A stretch of 64,000 bases of DNA from Balaenoptera acutorostrata (lineage: Eukaryota; Chordata; Mammalia; Artiodactyla; Balaenopteridae). The position numbers and the translations under genes are program-made. Numbering within the stretch: position 1 is the first letter of the stretch; each line of letters opens with the position of its first letter. The notes under the pieces are model-generated. The model was not told where the DNA came from and ran no database searches. It saw only the letters and a program-made list of their open reading frames with translations. This document shows, piece by piece, positions 24,251-34,429 of the stretch. The stretch lies in contig NC_080074.1 in NCBI RefSeq assembly GCF_949987535.1, positions 38,795,641 through 38,859,640 of the forward strand, written 5' to 3'.

Positions 24251-24344
24251 AATGAAGAGTAGTAAATTCAAGTTTTGATCATCCACTATGTGACATGTGT
24301 TTTGTGCCAGGATATTTTTAATCCTTAACAAGACTCACCAGACC

Positions 24345-24760
24345 ATTTACAATATGGCTCTCTTCTTCTTCTATTATTTCTTGATAATTTCCCTGCCTCA
24401 TTAGCCTTCTTTCAGTTTCTAGAATTTACTGAGCTACTTCACACCTCACGGACTTTGCACGTGCTGTTTTCTTTGTCTGCAATGTTCCTCTCTCTTTCTC
24501 AGTCTAATCTCTACTTATTGTGATCTCAGTTTAACCATCATTTCTTCAAGACTCCTACCATGATCCTTCCAGAAAAGATTATGTTAAATCCCCTTATTTC
24601 ATAGCATCTACTGCAACTCTAAATAAATAGGTTTGTAATAACTTATTTAATGTATGTCTCCCCTACCGCTGTGTAGTGAGTTTCTCCACTATCTCTTTCA
24701 TCATTTTCTCTGTACTATACACACAGTGAGTGAATGATTGGTGTCTTTACCACTTATGAG
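24345..24760 (+). repeat. L2 LINE 3' portion
   Basis: 'ttagccttctttcagtttct', 'cacggactttgcacgtgctg', 'ttctttgtctgcaatgttcc' and the later tail region match L2 in order. One of the clearest L2 copies in the window. Confidence 0.85.
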
Positions 24761-24769
24761 CCATTTTAA

Positions 24770-26370
24770 GACCTGGAGGGATTAAACAACCTTTATCTCA
24801 TAGCTAGTAAGAAACTGAGATCTTTCATGTTAACCTAAACAATTTCCATTATAGAGATGTTAACCAAGCAGAAATCATTTTCTAATAATCTGCATTTAGT
24901 CAGAGACTTTTCCTTTTCAGCTTATAGTCACTGTTAATGCATATTAAATTCTAAACCAAACAGTATGTGAGAGTCTGATCATTGAATATTGTTTAAATAA
25001 AAATAAACTAAAATAGAATTGCAATGCTTCCAAAGAAAGGCATAAGGGATGACTCAGACTGAAGAGTTAACCACAATGCATGCAAAAGTGAATTGTCTAA
25101 TTCTTCAGAATGGCAGCTGGATTTCAATTTCAGGAAAGGCAGCAGGATGTCTAATTCATCAGGAGAAAATAGCCAAAACATCCATTCTGTTGTTCCAGGA
25201 TTAGAGAAATTACTAGGAGTTCTAATTGCTTCACCTTATTTGCAGTTCTCTACTGAAGTCTCTATAATAGAGAATTTAGTCCCCCCAAAGCTAGGTGTCA
25301 ACAATGTGAATTAACCAACAAACTGTGAGGAAAGGTGGTTCTTCACATGTTCCTAAAGCACCTACATGTAATTTGTCTTTCAAAGATCTCAGCGATTACA
25401 GTCCCAGAAATGTATTTTACAGGGCTATTGCCTACAATAGAAAGTCCCTAGTATATCACCCTTAAAGATTTCTATTCCATGCTCACACTACTGCATTTGT
25501 AAACTACTATTGGGTAGTTTACGTCATTATGAAAGCTAATATGCATTACTATTTATGTGTTGGGGCTTTTGGTAGGCCTGTAGATTCGGAGGGGAGTTTA
25601 CTTTCATGAAAAATGAACAGACAAGCTTATAATGAGGAAAGAGAATCCCTCTCGCCTCTCGGAAGCCAAAGGGCATCAGAGATCTTGACTACACCTATGT
25701 CAGCTCCACCTAGAAGAGAACAATTAGCTGTAGCAACCCCTCCTCATTTTACTTAAGAACTTGGCAGTCAACATCTCCCTTCCCTCGATCCCAGCTTCAA
25801 AAAGAAGTAAGCAAAGCACCTTCACATCAAATTGTGCCTGTATCCACTTACCACCCCCCAAGACACACAGAAACAAAAATCATCAGATCTATGTATCCTG
25901 TTATCTGACTATCACTTTTCAAACTCATATGTCTGTTCTGTCCTAGAATCTAGGGACATAAATTAAAAAAAAAGACATTTGTCCTGCCCTTGAGTTTACC
26001 TTTGCAGAAAAATGTTAACCAATGAGAAATATCTGCAAATAGGATTCAGATTGAAACCACTTATTGAATGAAGCTTCAGATTAGATGTATGGTCTGCTAT
26101 GTCTACTTGCCTCCCCAACTCTGCTCTGCCAACCAAACTCCTTAGTAAGACGGAATCACACTGCTAAAATAAATACAGACTCAAAGATTTATCTGTTATT
26201 CACTTTGATCTGTTGGGCTGCTGTAAAACAGGTACAGCCACGTGATTCCAAGAGTACAAAGAATTCAGATACAATATTGTCAAATGTCAGTGAGCTACAA
26301 TGTACTGAATTTTTGAAAATACCTACAAGGACCCTTTGACAAAAATCCTCATTAAAAAAGGAACATTTTA
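24770..26370. other. Unassigned intronic sequence
   Basis: No gene, RNA or named repeat recognised. A short imperfect repeat lies at 25090-25165 ('ctaattcttcagaatggcag' then 'ctaattcatcaggagaaa'). Confidence 0.5.
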
Positions 26371-26389
26371 TGCATACAAATTTTTTTAA

Positions 26390-26741
26390 ATTAATTTATT
26401 TATTTGTTTTTATTTTTGGCTGTGTTGGGTCTTTGTCACTGCACGCAGGCTTTCTCTAGTTGCAGCGAGAGGGGGGCCACTCCGTGCTGAGGTACGTGGG
26501 CTTCTCACTGTGGTGGTCCCTCCTGTTGTGGAGCACAGGCTCCAGGCGCATGGGCCCCAGCAGTTGCAGCACGCGGGCTCAGCAGCTGTGGCTTGCGGGC
26601 TCTCTAGAGCACAGGCTCAGTAGTTGTGGCGCACGGGGCCCAGCTGCTCCATGGCATGTGGTATCCCCCCGGACCAGGGCCCGAACCCGCGTCCGCCTCA
26701 TTGGCAGGCGGACTCCCAACCACTGCACCACCAGGAAAGCC
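26390..26741 (-). mobile_element. CHR-type SINE (copy 3)
   Basis: Reverse-oriented. The tail region (tttatttatttgtttttatt) is on the left and the head ('ccaccaccaggaaagcc') on the right. The target-site duplication 'tgcatacaa' plus the following T-run lies at 26371-26389 and 26742-26759, with a small length difference. As in copy 1 the middle is extended by repeated 'cagcagttgcagc/cagcagctgtgg/cagtagttgtgg' units. CpG-derived changes suggest it is older than copies 4 and 5. Confidence 0.92.
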
Positions 26742-26829
26742 TGCATACAATTTTTTAAAATTTAGGCAAGCAACTCGAAATTAAGAAGAGAAAAAAACAT
26801 CAGAGAGAAAATCTCCAGATCTTAAATAT

Positions 26830-27015
26830 CTATTTGATGGACACTTTGATTTCCACATTCTCTGCACTCCCTTGAGCCCTCACCAACTTCAACTAATCCT
26901 CTAGAAACCTGTCCTTTCCTTTCCATTGCCACTGCTGTTGCCTTAGGTCTGGCCCTCATTGGTTTTTACTTGGAATATCCCAGTGACTTCGTAATTGGGT
27001 TCTCTGCACACAGTT
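26830..27015 (+). repeat. L2 LINE fragment
   Basis: 'ttccattgccactgctgttg', 'ccttaggtctggccctcatt' correspond to the L2 segment 'ccactgccactgccctagttcaggccctcat'. Confidence 0.7.
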
Positions 27016-27264
27016 TTATGCCAAGTATGGTCACGTAAATAATTTCGGTTCCATACTTTATGACAGATATATGGACATAGAACTTTTTGAGAACACATTA
27101 TTAGGCGAGACAATAATCCTGTGTTTTGATCTCAGAAACACTAGGATTTCCTGTTCTTAAATAATTGTGGTATTAAAGTACAAAGACAACTATTCTTCCT
27201 TTAACATTTATAGGGTCTATTTCATTAAGACTTGGTCTTAACCCTTTAATAATCTTCTTACTAG

Positions 27265-27410
27265 TTCTACATTTATATATGAGAAAACTGAAGCACAGAG
27301 AGATTAAGCAACTTGCCTATGAACACACAGCCAGTAACTGTAAGGGCCAGAACTCAAACTCAAAATTCTGGCACCAGAGACCATGCTGTTGACCATCATG
27401 ACTCCTACCC
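27265..27410 (-). repeat. MIR SINE, reverse orientation
   Basis: 'atatgagaaaactgaagcac', 'agagagattaagcaacttgc', 'acacacagccagtaactgta', 'gaccatgctgttgaccatca'. Confidence 0.8.
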
Positions 27411-27666
27411 CTTCCCCTTCGCTGCATGCATACCGAGTGCTTGGGCCACTGTCCAGCACATAAGAGAGGATCTGAAAACTCCTCTGAAACACTACTGAAA
27501 AAGTTGAACTGGATGGGGAAATGTGCTCAGATTCTAAAGATAAAACCATGTAAACAGCTCCAAATAATCAACAGAGGACAGAGCATGGTGGTGACAGAGA
27601 ACAGTCTCCGGTCAAGATGTCTTTCTCCATTTCAGGTTCCTACTTTCTACAAGAAGACATTTGTCA

Positions 27667-28130
27667 CCATCATCAAAAAATCTACAAACAATAAATGCTG
27701 GAGAGGGTGTGGAGAAAAGGGAACTCTCTTGCACTGTTGGTGGGAATGTATATTGATACAGCCACTATGGAGTACAGTATGGAGGTTCCTTAAAAAACTA
27801 GAAACAGAACTACCAGATGACCCAGCAATCCCACTACTGGGCATATACCCTGAGAAAACCATAATTCAAAAAGAGTCACATACCACAATGTTCATCGCAG
27901 CTCTATTTACAATAGCCAGGACATGGAAGCAACCTAAGTGCCCATCAACAGATGAATGGATAAAGAAGATGTGGCAGATATATACAATGGAATATTACTC
28001 AGCCATAAAAAGAAATGAAATTGAGTTATTTGTAGTGAGGTGGATGGACCTAGAGTCTGTCATACAGAATGAAGTAAGTCAGAAAGAGAAAAACAAATAC
28101 CGTATGCTAACACATATGTATGGAATCTAA
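27667..28130 (+). pseudogene. L1 ORF2 C-terminal remnant (unit D)
   Basis: Open to the natural ORF2 stop (TAA, 28128-28130). It encodes the C-terminal Cys-rich segment of the L1 ORF2 protein ([13 protein letters not shown]) and the conserved Met-Glu-Tyr-Tyr-Ser-Ala-Ile. Endonuclease and reverse transcriptase are absent because of 5' truncation. An upstream host-sequence ATG at 27426 happens to be in frame, but there is no reason to think it is used. Confidence 0.9.
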
Positions 28131-28524
28131 AAAAAAAAAAAAGAATGGTTCTGAAGAACCTAGGGGCAGGACAGGAATAAAGACGCAGACCTACTACAGA
28201 ATGGACCTGAGGACACGGCAGGGGTGGGGGGGGGGCGGGAAGGGTAAGCTGGGACGAAGTGAGAGAGTGGCATGGACTTATCTATACCACCAAATGTAAA
28301 ATAGCTAGTGGGAAGCAGCCTCATAGCACAGGGAGATCAACTGGGTGATTTGTGACCACCTAGAGGGGTGGGATAGGGAGGGTGGGAGGGAGACACAAGA
28401 GGGAGGAGATATGGGGATATATGTATATGTATAGCTGATTCACTTTGTTATAAAGCAGAAACTTAACACACCATTGTAAAGCAATTATACTCCAATAAAG
28501 ATGTTCAAAAAAAAAAAAAAAAAA
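27667..28524 (+). mobile_element. Young 5'-truncated L1 insertion (unit D)
   Basis: 858-bp insertion bounded by near-perfect 15-bp target-site duplications (agaag[a/g]catttgtca) at 27652-27666 and 28525-28539, with a poly(A) tail of about 17. It carries the last ~155 codons of ORF2 and the full 3' UTR, which has a long G-tract at about 28219-28240. The 3' UTR ends with an AATAAA at 28493-28498 ahead of the tail. It inserted into a host L2-like region that resumes at 28540. Confidence 0.97.
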
Positions 28525-28539
28525 AGAAGGCATTTGTCA

Positions 28540-29340
28540 AATGCAAACCTGACCATGTCATTCCCCCATCTCACTGCTGGGACCTTGGAAATTGTAGTGG
28601 GAAACCCCACTGCAGTGTTTTGCAAACTTTTACAGGAAACATCTCTCCCTAATGGCTGGCTGATGAAAGCAACCACACTCTTAAGGCCCATGGCCCAAAG
28701 AGCAGCCACAACTCTTGAGTTCTGACTGTGTGACTCACCCTTAATACTCTGGCAAGTTTGACGTTTATTCTACAAATGTATCTCTGTTTGTTACAATATA
28801 AAAACAATGTTTATAACTACTTATAACTGCAACTGTAGGAGGAAAATGAAAAACAGAAAACTTCATTCCTACCATGATTTCCAGCACCACCTACCTGTAT
28901 GCGTATTCTTTCTGGGTACCCCGTACTGCAGCTTCATATACAGGACAGGGCTGTGGGCCTAATCCGAGCTACTTGGCATGATACCTAAATCCCTTCCCAA
29001 ACCAACCCCTGACTCACCAGCCCCCTTTCCCACCTCTCCAGCCAACACAATTATACGCAACCATATCAACAGTCAAATTTCAACCTGTGTTCCACCTCGT
29101 GGACTTTATTAGACCTTGTCGACTTTGAGAAGACATACCCACCCTTCCAAACCCTACTTAGGTGTGATCTTATTGAAGTCGTTCCTTGACTCTCTTCCTC
29201 CGAGTGTGTGGATACTTGGTAACACTCCCCTAGTTTATCCCTCTTCTTGCACTTGTTTCCCCGTGGCTGCTTCCCACACTAGACTGTGCTGTCCCTGGGG
29301 GCTGGCTCTTGTTCAACTAAGCAGAGCCCTGCCATACAGG
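28540..29340 (+). repeat. Probable L2 fragments flanking the L1 insertion
   Basis: 'gcaaacctgaccatgtcatt' (28541-28560) and the stretch 29150-29335 ('gtgatcttattgaagtcgtt', 'ccttgactctcttcctccga') look like diverged forward L2. The middle (28740-29100) shows nothing recognisable. Confidence 0.45.
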
Positions 29341-29554
29341 TAAATTTCTGGTCTATAGGAAGCGGGGCTCACGATAGGTAACCGAATCCTTCAGGACAAG
29401 GCAAAAGAGCTAACTACGAAATTGAAATTAAACACAAATTAAAAGGTCTGAGGCCATCTCCAGTCTCATTCTCTGTCCCAAAAGAACTCCATGTTCCGGT
29501 GCAGGGGACGCCAATCCTTGGCACCCAAGAGAGAGGGGGGTGGGCGAAGGCGTC

Positions 29555-29560
29555 ACTTAC
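29555..29560 (-). other. ACSS3: Splice donor of ACSS3 exon 1
   Basis: On the minus strand the exon ends TTG and is followed by GTAAGT, a near-consensus 5' splice site. It splits the Trp103 codon after its second base (phase 2), so the next exon must begin with a G completing TGG. Reading through instead gives an immediate in-frame TAA, which supports this donor. Confidence 0.9.
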
Positions 29561-29868
29561 CAACTGGTGGAAGGCGAATGTCTGTTCTCCAGCGTTTTGG
29601 TCCAGGGCTTGTACCAGCTGATCTGCTCCGCGGCTTTGCCCCAGAACCTCTCGGGGTCGGCCACCGAGGCCGCGAAGTGGGTCTTGTACTCGCAGCCGCC
29701 CGAGGACAGCGCCCGGCAGCCCCGGCCCCCGAGAGCGCCCCGTGGGCCGGGGGCCACGTACGCCCTGCGGGCCGGGCCGGCTCCCCGGGCGGGAGAGGAC
29801 GCGGGCAGGGACCCCCCGAGTCCCCCAGCTCCGGTGACTTTGCGACACTGCAGCCAAGATGGCTTCAT
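29561..29868 (-). CDS. ACSS3: ACSS3 coding exon 1 (5' part of the gene)
   Basis: First coding exon of acyl-CoA synthetase short-chain family member 3, a mitochondrial matrix enzyme that makes short-chain acyl-CoA (propionate preferred in published work) from the acid, ATP and CoA. The exon encodes 102 codons plus two bases of Trp103. Residues 1-58 contain nine Arg/Lys and no Asp/Glu, as expected of a mitochondrial presequence; a Cys-Arg-Ala-Leu-Ser-Ser stretch (51-56) could lie near the cleavage site. Residues 60-102 match the N-terminal domain of acetyl-CoA-synthetase-like enzymes (Tyr-Lys-Thr-His-Phe, Pro-Glu-Arg-Phe-Trp, Ile-Ser-Trp-Tyr). The ATG at 29868-29866 has G at -3 and begins Met-Lys-Pro-Ser-Trp as in the human protein; no other in-frame ATG lies upstream within the open stretch. 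The exon ends at TG|GTAAGTG, phase 2. The AMP-binding core lies in later exons outside the window. The identification rests on remembered similarity to human ACSS3 and is strong. Confidence 0.95.
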
Positions 29869-30429
29869 CGCTGCCGGCGGCGCCCCCCTGCAGGCTGCGC
29901 TGCCCGCGGTCCCGAGCCCACTCCTCGGGCGACCCCTGGGGCGCTCGCGACTTCCTGGGCCCCAAGGGGAGCAGGCGGGAGGCGGGGGCAAATTCCGAGG
30001 TGTGCCCAGAGCCCGGGAGTTTGGAAGTCACACAGGAGTCGCCGGCAAAAACCGACCTGGAGCGGCGCGGGAAGCCACAGGCTGCAGCGGGGGCGGGGAG
30101 GTGGGCTCACAGCGTGCCCGCGCGGGGCGAGAGCGGCGCCGCGCGAAACCCGACGCCTCCGCGCGTCTCCAGCTCCGCGACTTCGCCTGGAAAGCCGCGC
30201 TCAGGCTGCAGAGCGGCCTCCCTTCTCCGACGCACAGGTACCCCTAAGGTGAGGCCGACGGACTCAACTCACTGTTTTCTAACAAACAAGCTGTGCGCAG
30301 CTTCTCGGGGTTGGTCTCTGGAGAGCGAGCCGGTGGAGCGGCCGCGCCTCGGCCCGCAGCGGGAATCCGCCAAGCTGGGCTCTGCGGCCCAGCCCCTGAA
30401 GTGTCGAGTTTTCTTTCTTTCTCTTTAAG

Positions 30430-33400
30430 ACAAAGCTCTATCCTCGGCTATTTAAAAAAACAAGTGGCACCTGGGCAAGGGCTGCTCCAGGATTTCCCGA
30501 CAGCTGAGAGAGGAGGAGGGGAGGAGGGAGGTTGCCCGACCGAGTTGGGAAGTGCTTTGGGGGTGCTTGGCGCTGGGGAAGGTTATGCCGTTGGAATGGG
30601 GATTCACTTGCCGACTGGACTCCCCGAAGGGTCTAGGCAGAAAGCAGAGTGACTTGTTGCTTTTCCTCCCTGCCCATTTGCCTCTTTGGCGTTTCTTTGC
30701 CCTTTTTTTTTGGATGAGACCCCACGCCCCCCCAAAAAAATTTAAGCCCAAAGGAAGAACAAAATCAAGATGAATCAAAAGAGAAAAAGAGGAAGCTGAG
30801 GAAAATTAAAAGAGAAAGGCGGTATAGAGTACCGTCTGGGTTTAACATTCTCCAGATTCCTTCACTGGTTTTTCTACCCGTTAGTGCATTTCAGATGCGA
30901 TCTCGTTTGCCTTTTGTTACGCCAAACATATTCTGTTTGGTGTGACGGTGTTTGCAGTTTTAAATGTAAAGATGTGTATTCCCAAATCTGAAGTGAGAAA
31001 TAATGAATGCCCCGACCCTAGGAAGATTGTAAACTTGAGAGGCTGTAAACAGATTTTTTTTTTCTGCAGGAAAAGAATAATGTGAAGATAAATGTTAAAC
31101 AGAACAGAGATAAATCTAATGCAAAACAAAGAACATTTCTTTAAATAATCACCTCAGCTATTCCCTTTCAACTAAGAAGGCACTAGACTTTTCCCTAACA
31201 CCTGCAGCTACTCTCTACCAAAGGCCTCACAGCAAATGATTTCCAATAGCAAAAGGCACTTGTCACTATTTGAATGCAGAGGGAGTTAGGAAGCCAGATA
31301 ACCTCCTGTCCTTCTCCTTTCCTCTGCCCAGCCGTCTAATGCTGCTTGCTGTCTGGTCTACAAGATCCTCTGACCCCACATCATCCTCTATTGTATTACA
31401 GTGATGTCCCTCTTAGTCGTTTGCTTAACAGATATGTGAACCCCTGCATTGTGTAAGTTGTGACTTGTTGCGGGGGATATGAAGGAAGCAAGCAGATCTC
31501 TACTGGCTCTTACTGTGTATCCACATCGTGCTGGCGCTTTCGAATATGTTAGCTCCTGTATTTCCCAAGTACTAAGAAGCGGGAAGTATAATCCCAGTGT
31601 TTACCACCTTGAGGCTGTGTGATGGATATCCTGGCACACCAGTAATTCAAGGTGCACAGGTTCCTCAGACTAGTCCTGCCACCCACTCCAGCATGCTATA
31701 CAAAGACCGTTTTCTCTCTGTGCCCCAACTTGAAAAAGGTGGAGAATCTGACTCCAAAGTCCATAATTTTCACACCAGGATGATTATTAAAAAGAAGAAA
31801 GATTTTAGACTTCCAATAAAATATGACAAGGTGAATACCCACATCCATTCCTCTTCTTCTAGAAACCTCACTGAAAAAGAAAGTACGGTGGTGGTGATGA
31901 TAAACACCCACAAGAAAAGAGAGAACCAGAGAGGACAAGAAAACAAGTGAGAGAATGGAAAGAAAATGAATTCATGTTATGTGACTGGGGTGGAGGCAGG
32001 GGGAGGTGAATGGAGAAAATGGATTTCCTCATCACACACCTGAAATGCCTCAGGATTTGGAGGCCCTGGGTTCCCCTGGAGGTTCAGAATGAAGGTTAAG
32101 GGCTTAAAAACAAGAGGACTAATTAAAAGATTGTGTGAGATGAAATTAGACCCCTCCCCCCCACTGCTGGGTGGAACCATTTTCTCTGGACCCTGCAGTA
32201 TGTTGTCGTGTTTTAAGTAATTTTACGAAACAGATTGTGAATGTAAGTTCGATTTCAAGCCAAGAGAAGAGCGTACAGTACAGCACAGGAGGAGTGTAGT
32301 AGAGAGGCAGAACAGGAGTGGGCAGTAAGACTAGAAACTTGAGCCAGGTAGAGAGCTGCAAAATAGCGTCAAATGCAGGCCAGGACCTGAGTTTGAGACC
32401 CATTCACCTTTGACACTAAAAACCTGTTGACTATTGCTAAGCATGTGAAAAGCTTAAAATCATTAGCCGTTGAGACTCGGTTTGAATCCTAGTACTGCCC
32501 TAATTAGGTGGGAAAACTAGGAAAATGAGCTAATTTCCCTACACTGTGATTTCAGTGTCTGTATTTTGAGGCTGATAATCCTTACCTCACAGGATTGTTG
32601 CAAGATTTAAATATGTGTAAATTGCTTAGCACCAAGGCAGTAGCAAATGAAGGTAATTTAAAGCCTGTGAACAAACAGCCACTCCAAAAAATCAATCCCC
32701 AAACCTCCAGCTTCATTAACACCCTTAAAATTTTACAGTTAGAAATTTTTGCAAGAAATTATTTTGATTGAAACATGCATGTACATTCCATACTGCTTCA
32801 AAAAATAAAATTAGATTTTTGACTAATTTGGGGACAAGGTAGTTGCAATCTTTTCAGTGTTCAAGCCCTCTAAAATTCCAGCTTTTTATAAGTACAATAT
32901 TTATTTCATTGTATGGCAATAAATGGTATATTTAATATGCTATTCAAGATGACGTTTTAAAGAAATCTTAAACAAAGATTAATCAGATTATCTGAGAGAA
33001 AGTTTCTAGTAAATGGAAAAAGCATAATAATGAAAGAAAGAGTGAAGAGAATCAAAAAGTGTGAAAGACTGCTCAAGAAGGAATGAGTGGAAGGGAGGAA
33101 ATTGGAGTTGGAATACTTAATGCCTATGAAAAAGTTGCTGAAAATTAGAAGAACAGAGTGGAATTAGAATTAAAAGAGAAAAAATATACAGGAATCCTAC
33201 AACTTAACTTTTCCTAGGGTTACAATTTCTGCCTAGGATCAGTCATTCTTAGTACAGACTAACTTTTTTAGCAGAGAGAGTAAAAAGGATTAAAGAGTAC
33301 ACAATTTAAAAGTAAGTGTAGACTACCCTGGTCATGTATTCTACTGGCCACACAATTCAAATTTTTGCATAAATTTGTTAAGAGTTAAATGTCTAACTTT

Positions 33401-34380
33401 GGGTAGGTATTAGAACTACTAAGATTTTTACTTATGACAAAAGCAAAAATGTTATATATTTAATTTCCTGGATATTATGAAAACTTGGCAAGTACACATG
33501 GAATCATTTGCAAAAATTACTTTATCTCTGCAGCAGGTACATGCTGAGCTGAAATTTGAGCCTGCAGAAACACTGCAGATTTATTCTGATTTAGCAAAGA
33601 ATTTCTGGAAAATATGCTGATTTTCATGGCTTAGTAAATATTTTTAAAACTTCTAAAGTGAAATGACTCATAGTAATGTAATTATAGACTCCTATTTTGA
33701 AACATTCTTCTTTTTGCCCACATAGTAATTGCAATAAAGGAAGGAGAAAAAGGCGGATGAAAGAATTGTATTAAAACAAATAACATTCCAGTGGATGGGA
33801 AGAACTCTACAACTTCAGTTCATTCTAGCAACCAAATATAAGGTATGGGATTCATCCACCAGCCTTATTTTTATTTCTTAAAAAAATCCTAAAATTTAGT
33901 GTTAATTAGTAAAAGGTAATAAAAATGTAGTTGTTTTTATTTGAGAAAAACTGGAAAAGGAACGACCTAGGCAAATATTTCCAATCATTTTTTTCAAGTT
34001 CTGAGGAGTTTTTTGTTTCATTTTTTTGTTTGTTTTTGTTTTTATCTGTATAGCAGTTTACAGTTGAGGGGGGGAAATCTCATCAATGCAGTTGTGATGG
34101 AAAATCCAGTAAAAATGGCTAATATTTTAATCAGATCACCAAAATCCTTGAGAGATCATTTTAATTCTTCTTCACAGATAATTCCTAAGAAAGTATTCTG
34201 TTTCTGTTTTATATTCTTAAACCAAAGCCACTGCTTGTTACCCAATTTTTTTGTAATAATACTTTAAATGTATAAGAAATGATCTCATTTTCAGGGAACA
34301 AATGATGAAAAGGAAAAATATCCTTTATAATAAAATTGTTCATAAAGTGTAGTTGATTACCTAACATTACTTTGGGTTAC
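30430..34380. other. ACSS3 5' flank, no recognised features
   Basis: Directly upstream of the CpG island. I see no exon, RNA gene or intact mobile element. A short MIR-like patch ('tgaatcctagtactgccc', 'cttacctcacaggattgttg') lies at about 32470-32650. Distal promoter or enhancer elements are possible but cannot be called by eye. Confidence 0.5.
32465..32655 (+). repeat. MIR SINE (degraded)
   Basis: 'actcggtttgaatcctagta', 'tgaggctgataatccttacc', 'tcacaggattgttgcaagat', 'ttgcttagcaccaaggcag' match forward MIR. Confidence 0.65.
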
Positions 34381-34384
34381 CAAT

Positions 34385-34386
<2 letters not shown>

Positions 34387-34423
<37 letters not shown>
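34387..34423 (+). repeat. (TG)n microsatellite
   Basis: About 36 bp of uninterrupted GT dinucleotides. Confidence 0.97.
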
Positions 34424-34424
<1 letters not shown>

Positions 34425-34429
34425 GGAAG

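Larger units (their letters stand above)
1..29560 (-). other. ACSS3: ACSS3 intron 1 (partial)
   Basis: Everything downstream of the exon 1 donor in the minus direction is read as intron 1. I looked on the minus strand for the expected next exon, which should continue the Trp codon and encode the region before the AMP-binding core, and did not recognise it. The intron is then at least 29.5 kb here. A manual search could miss an exon of about 150 bp, so the right boundary is firm and the left one is not. Confidence 0.75.
29480..30400 (-). promoter_or_regulatory. ACSS3: CpG island and promoter region of ACSS3
   Basis: This is the only strongly GC-rich, CpG-dense stretch in an otherwise AT-rich window, densest at 29640-30230. 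It covers the first coding exon, the presumed 5' UTR and the upstream DNA. A canonical GC box (GGGGCGGGG) lies at 30090-30098 on the plus strand, about 220 bp upstream of the start codon, with several other CCGCCC/GGGCGG motifs around it. A YY1-type motif (CCAAGATGGC) at 29854-29863 overlaps codons 2-5. I see no TATA box. The exact transcription start cannot be set from sequence; it should lie between 29870 and about 30250. CpG retention implies germline hypomethylation and a broad, housekeeping-style promoter. Confidence 0.85.

Noticed and set aside
27426..28130. A 234-codon gene
   Set aside because: The right two thirds are the L1 ORF2 C-terminus inserted at 27667. The left part is host sequence that happens to be open across the target-site duplication.
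30215..30245. A plus-strand exon of a divergent gene ending at CAG|GT near 30237
   Set aside because: The donor (CAGGTACCCC) is a poor match beyond the GT and I see no supporting coding similarity; the human neighbour LIN7A is expected farther away.
29491..30252. Two further long plus-strand frames (253 and 235 codons) and minus-strand frames of 205 and 81 codons in the CpG island
   Set aside because: They overlap each other in different frames, are Arg/Pro/Gly/Ala-rich and lack familiar domains. Stop codons are rare in GC-rich DNA, so these are chance frames. Only the ACSS3 frame shows a recognised protein.
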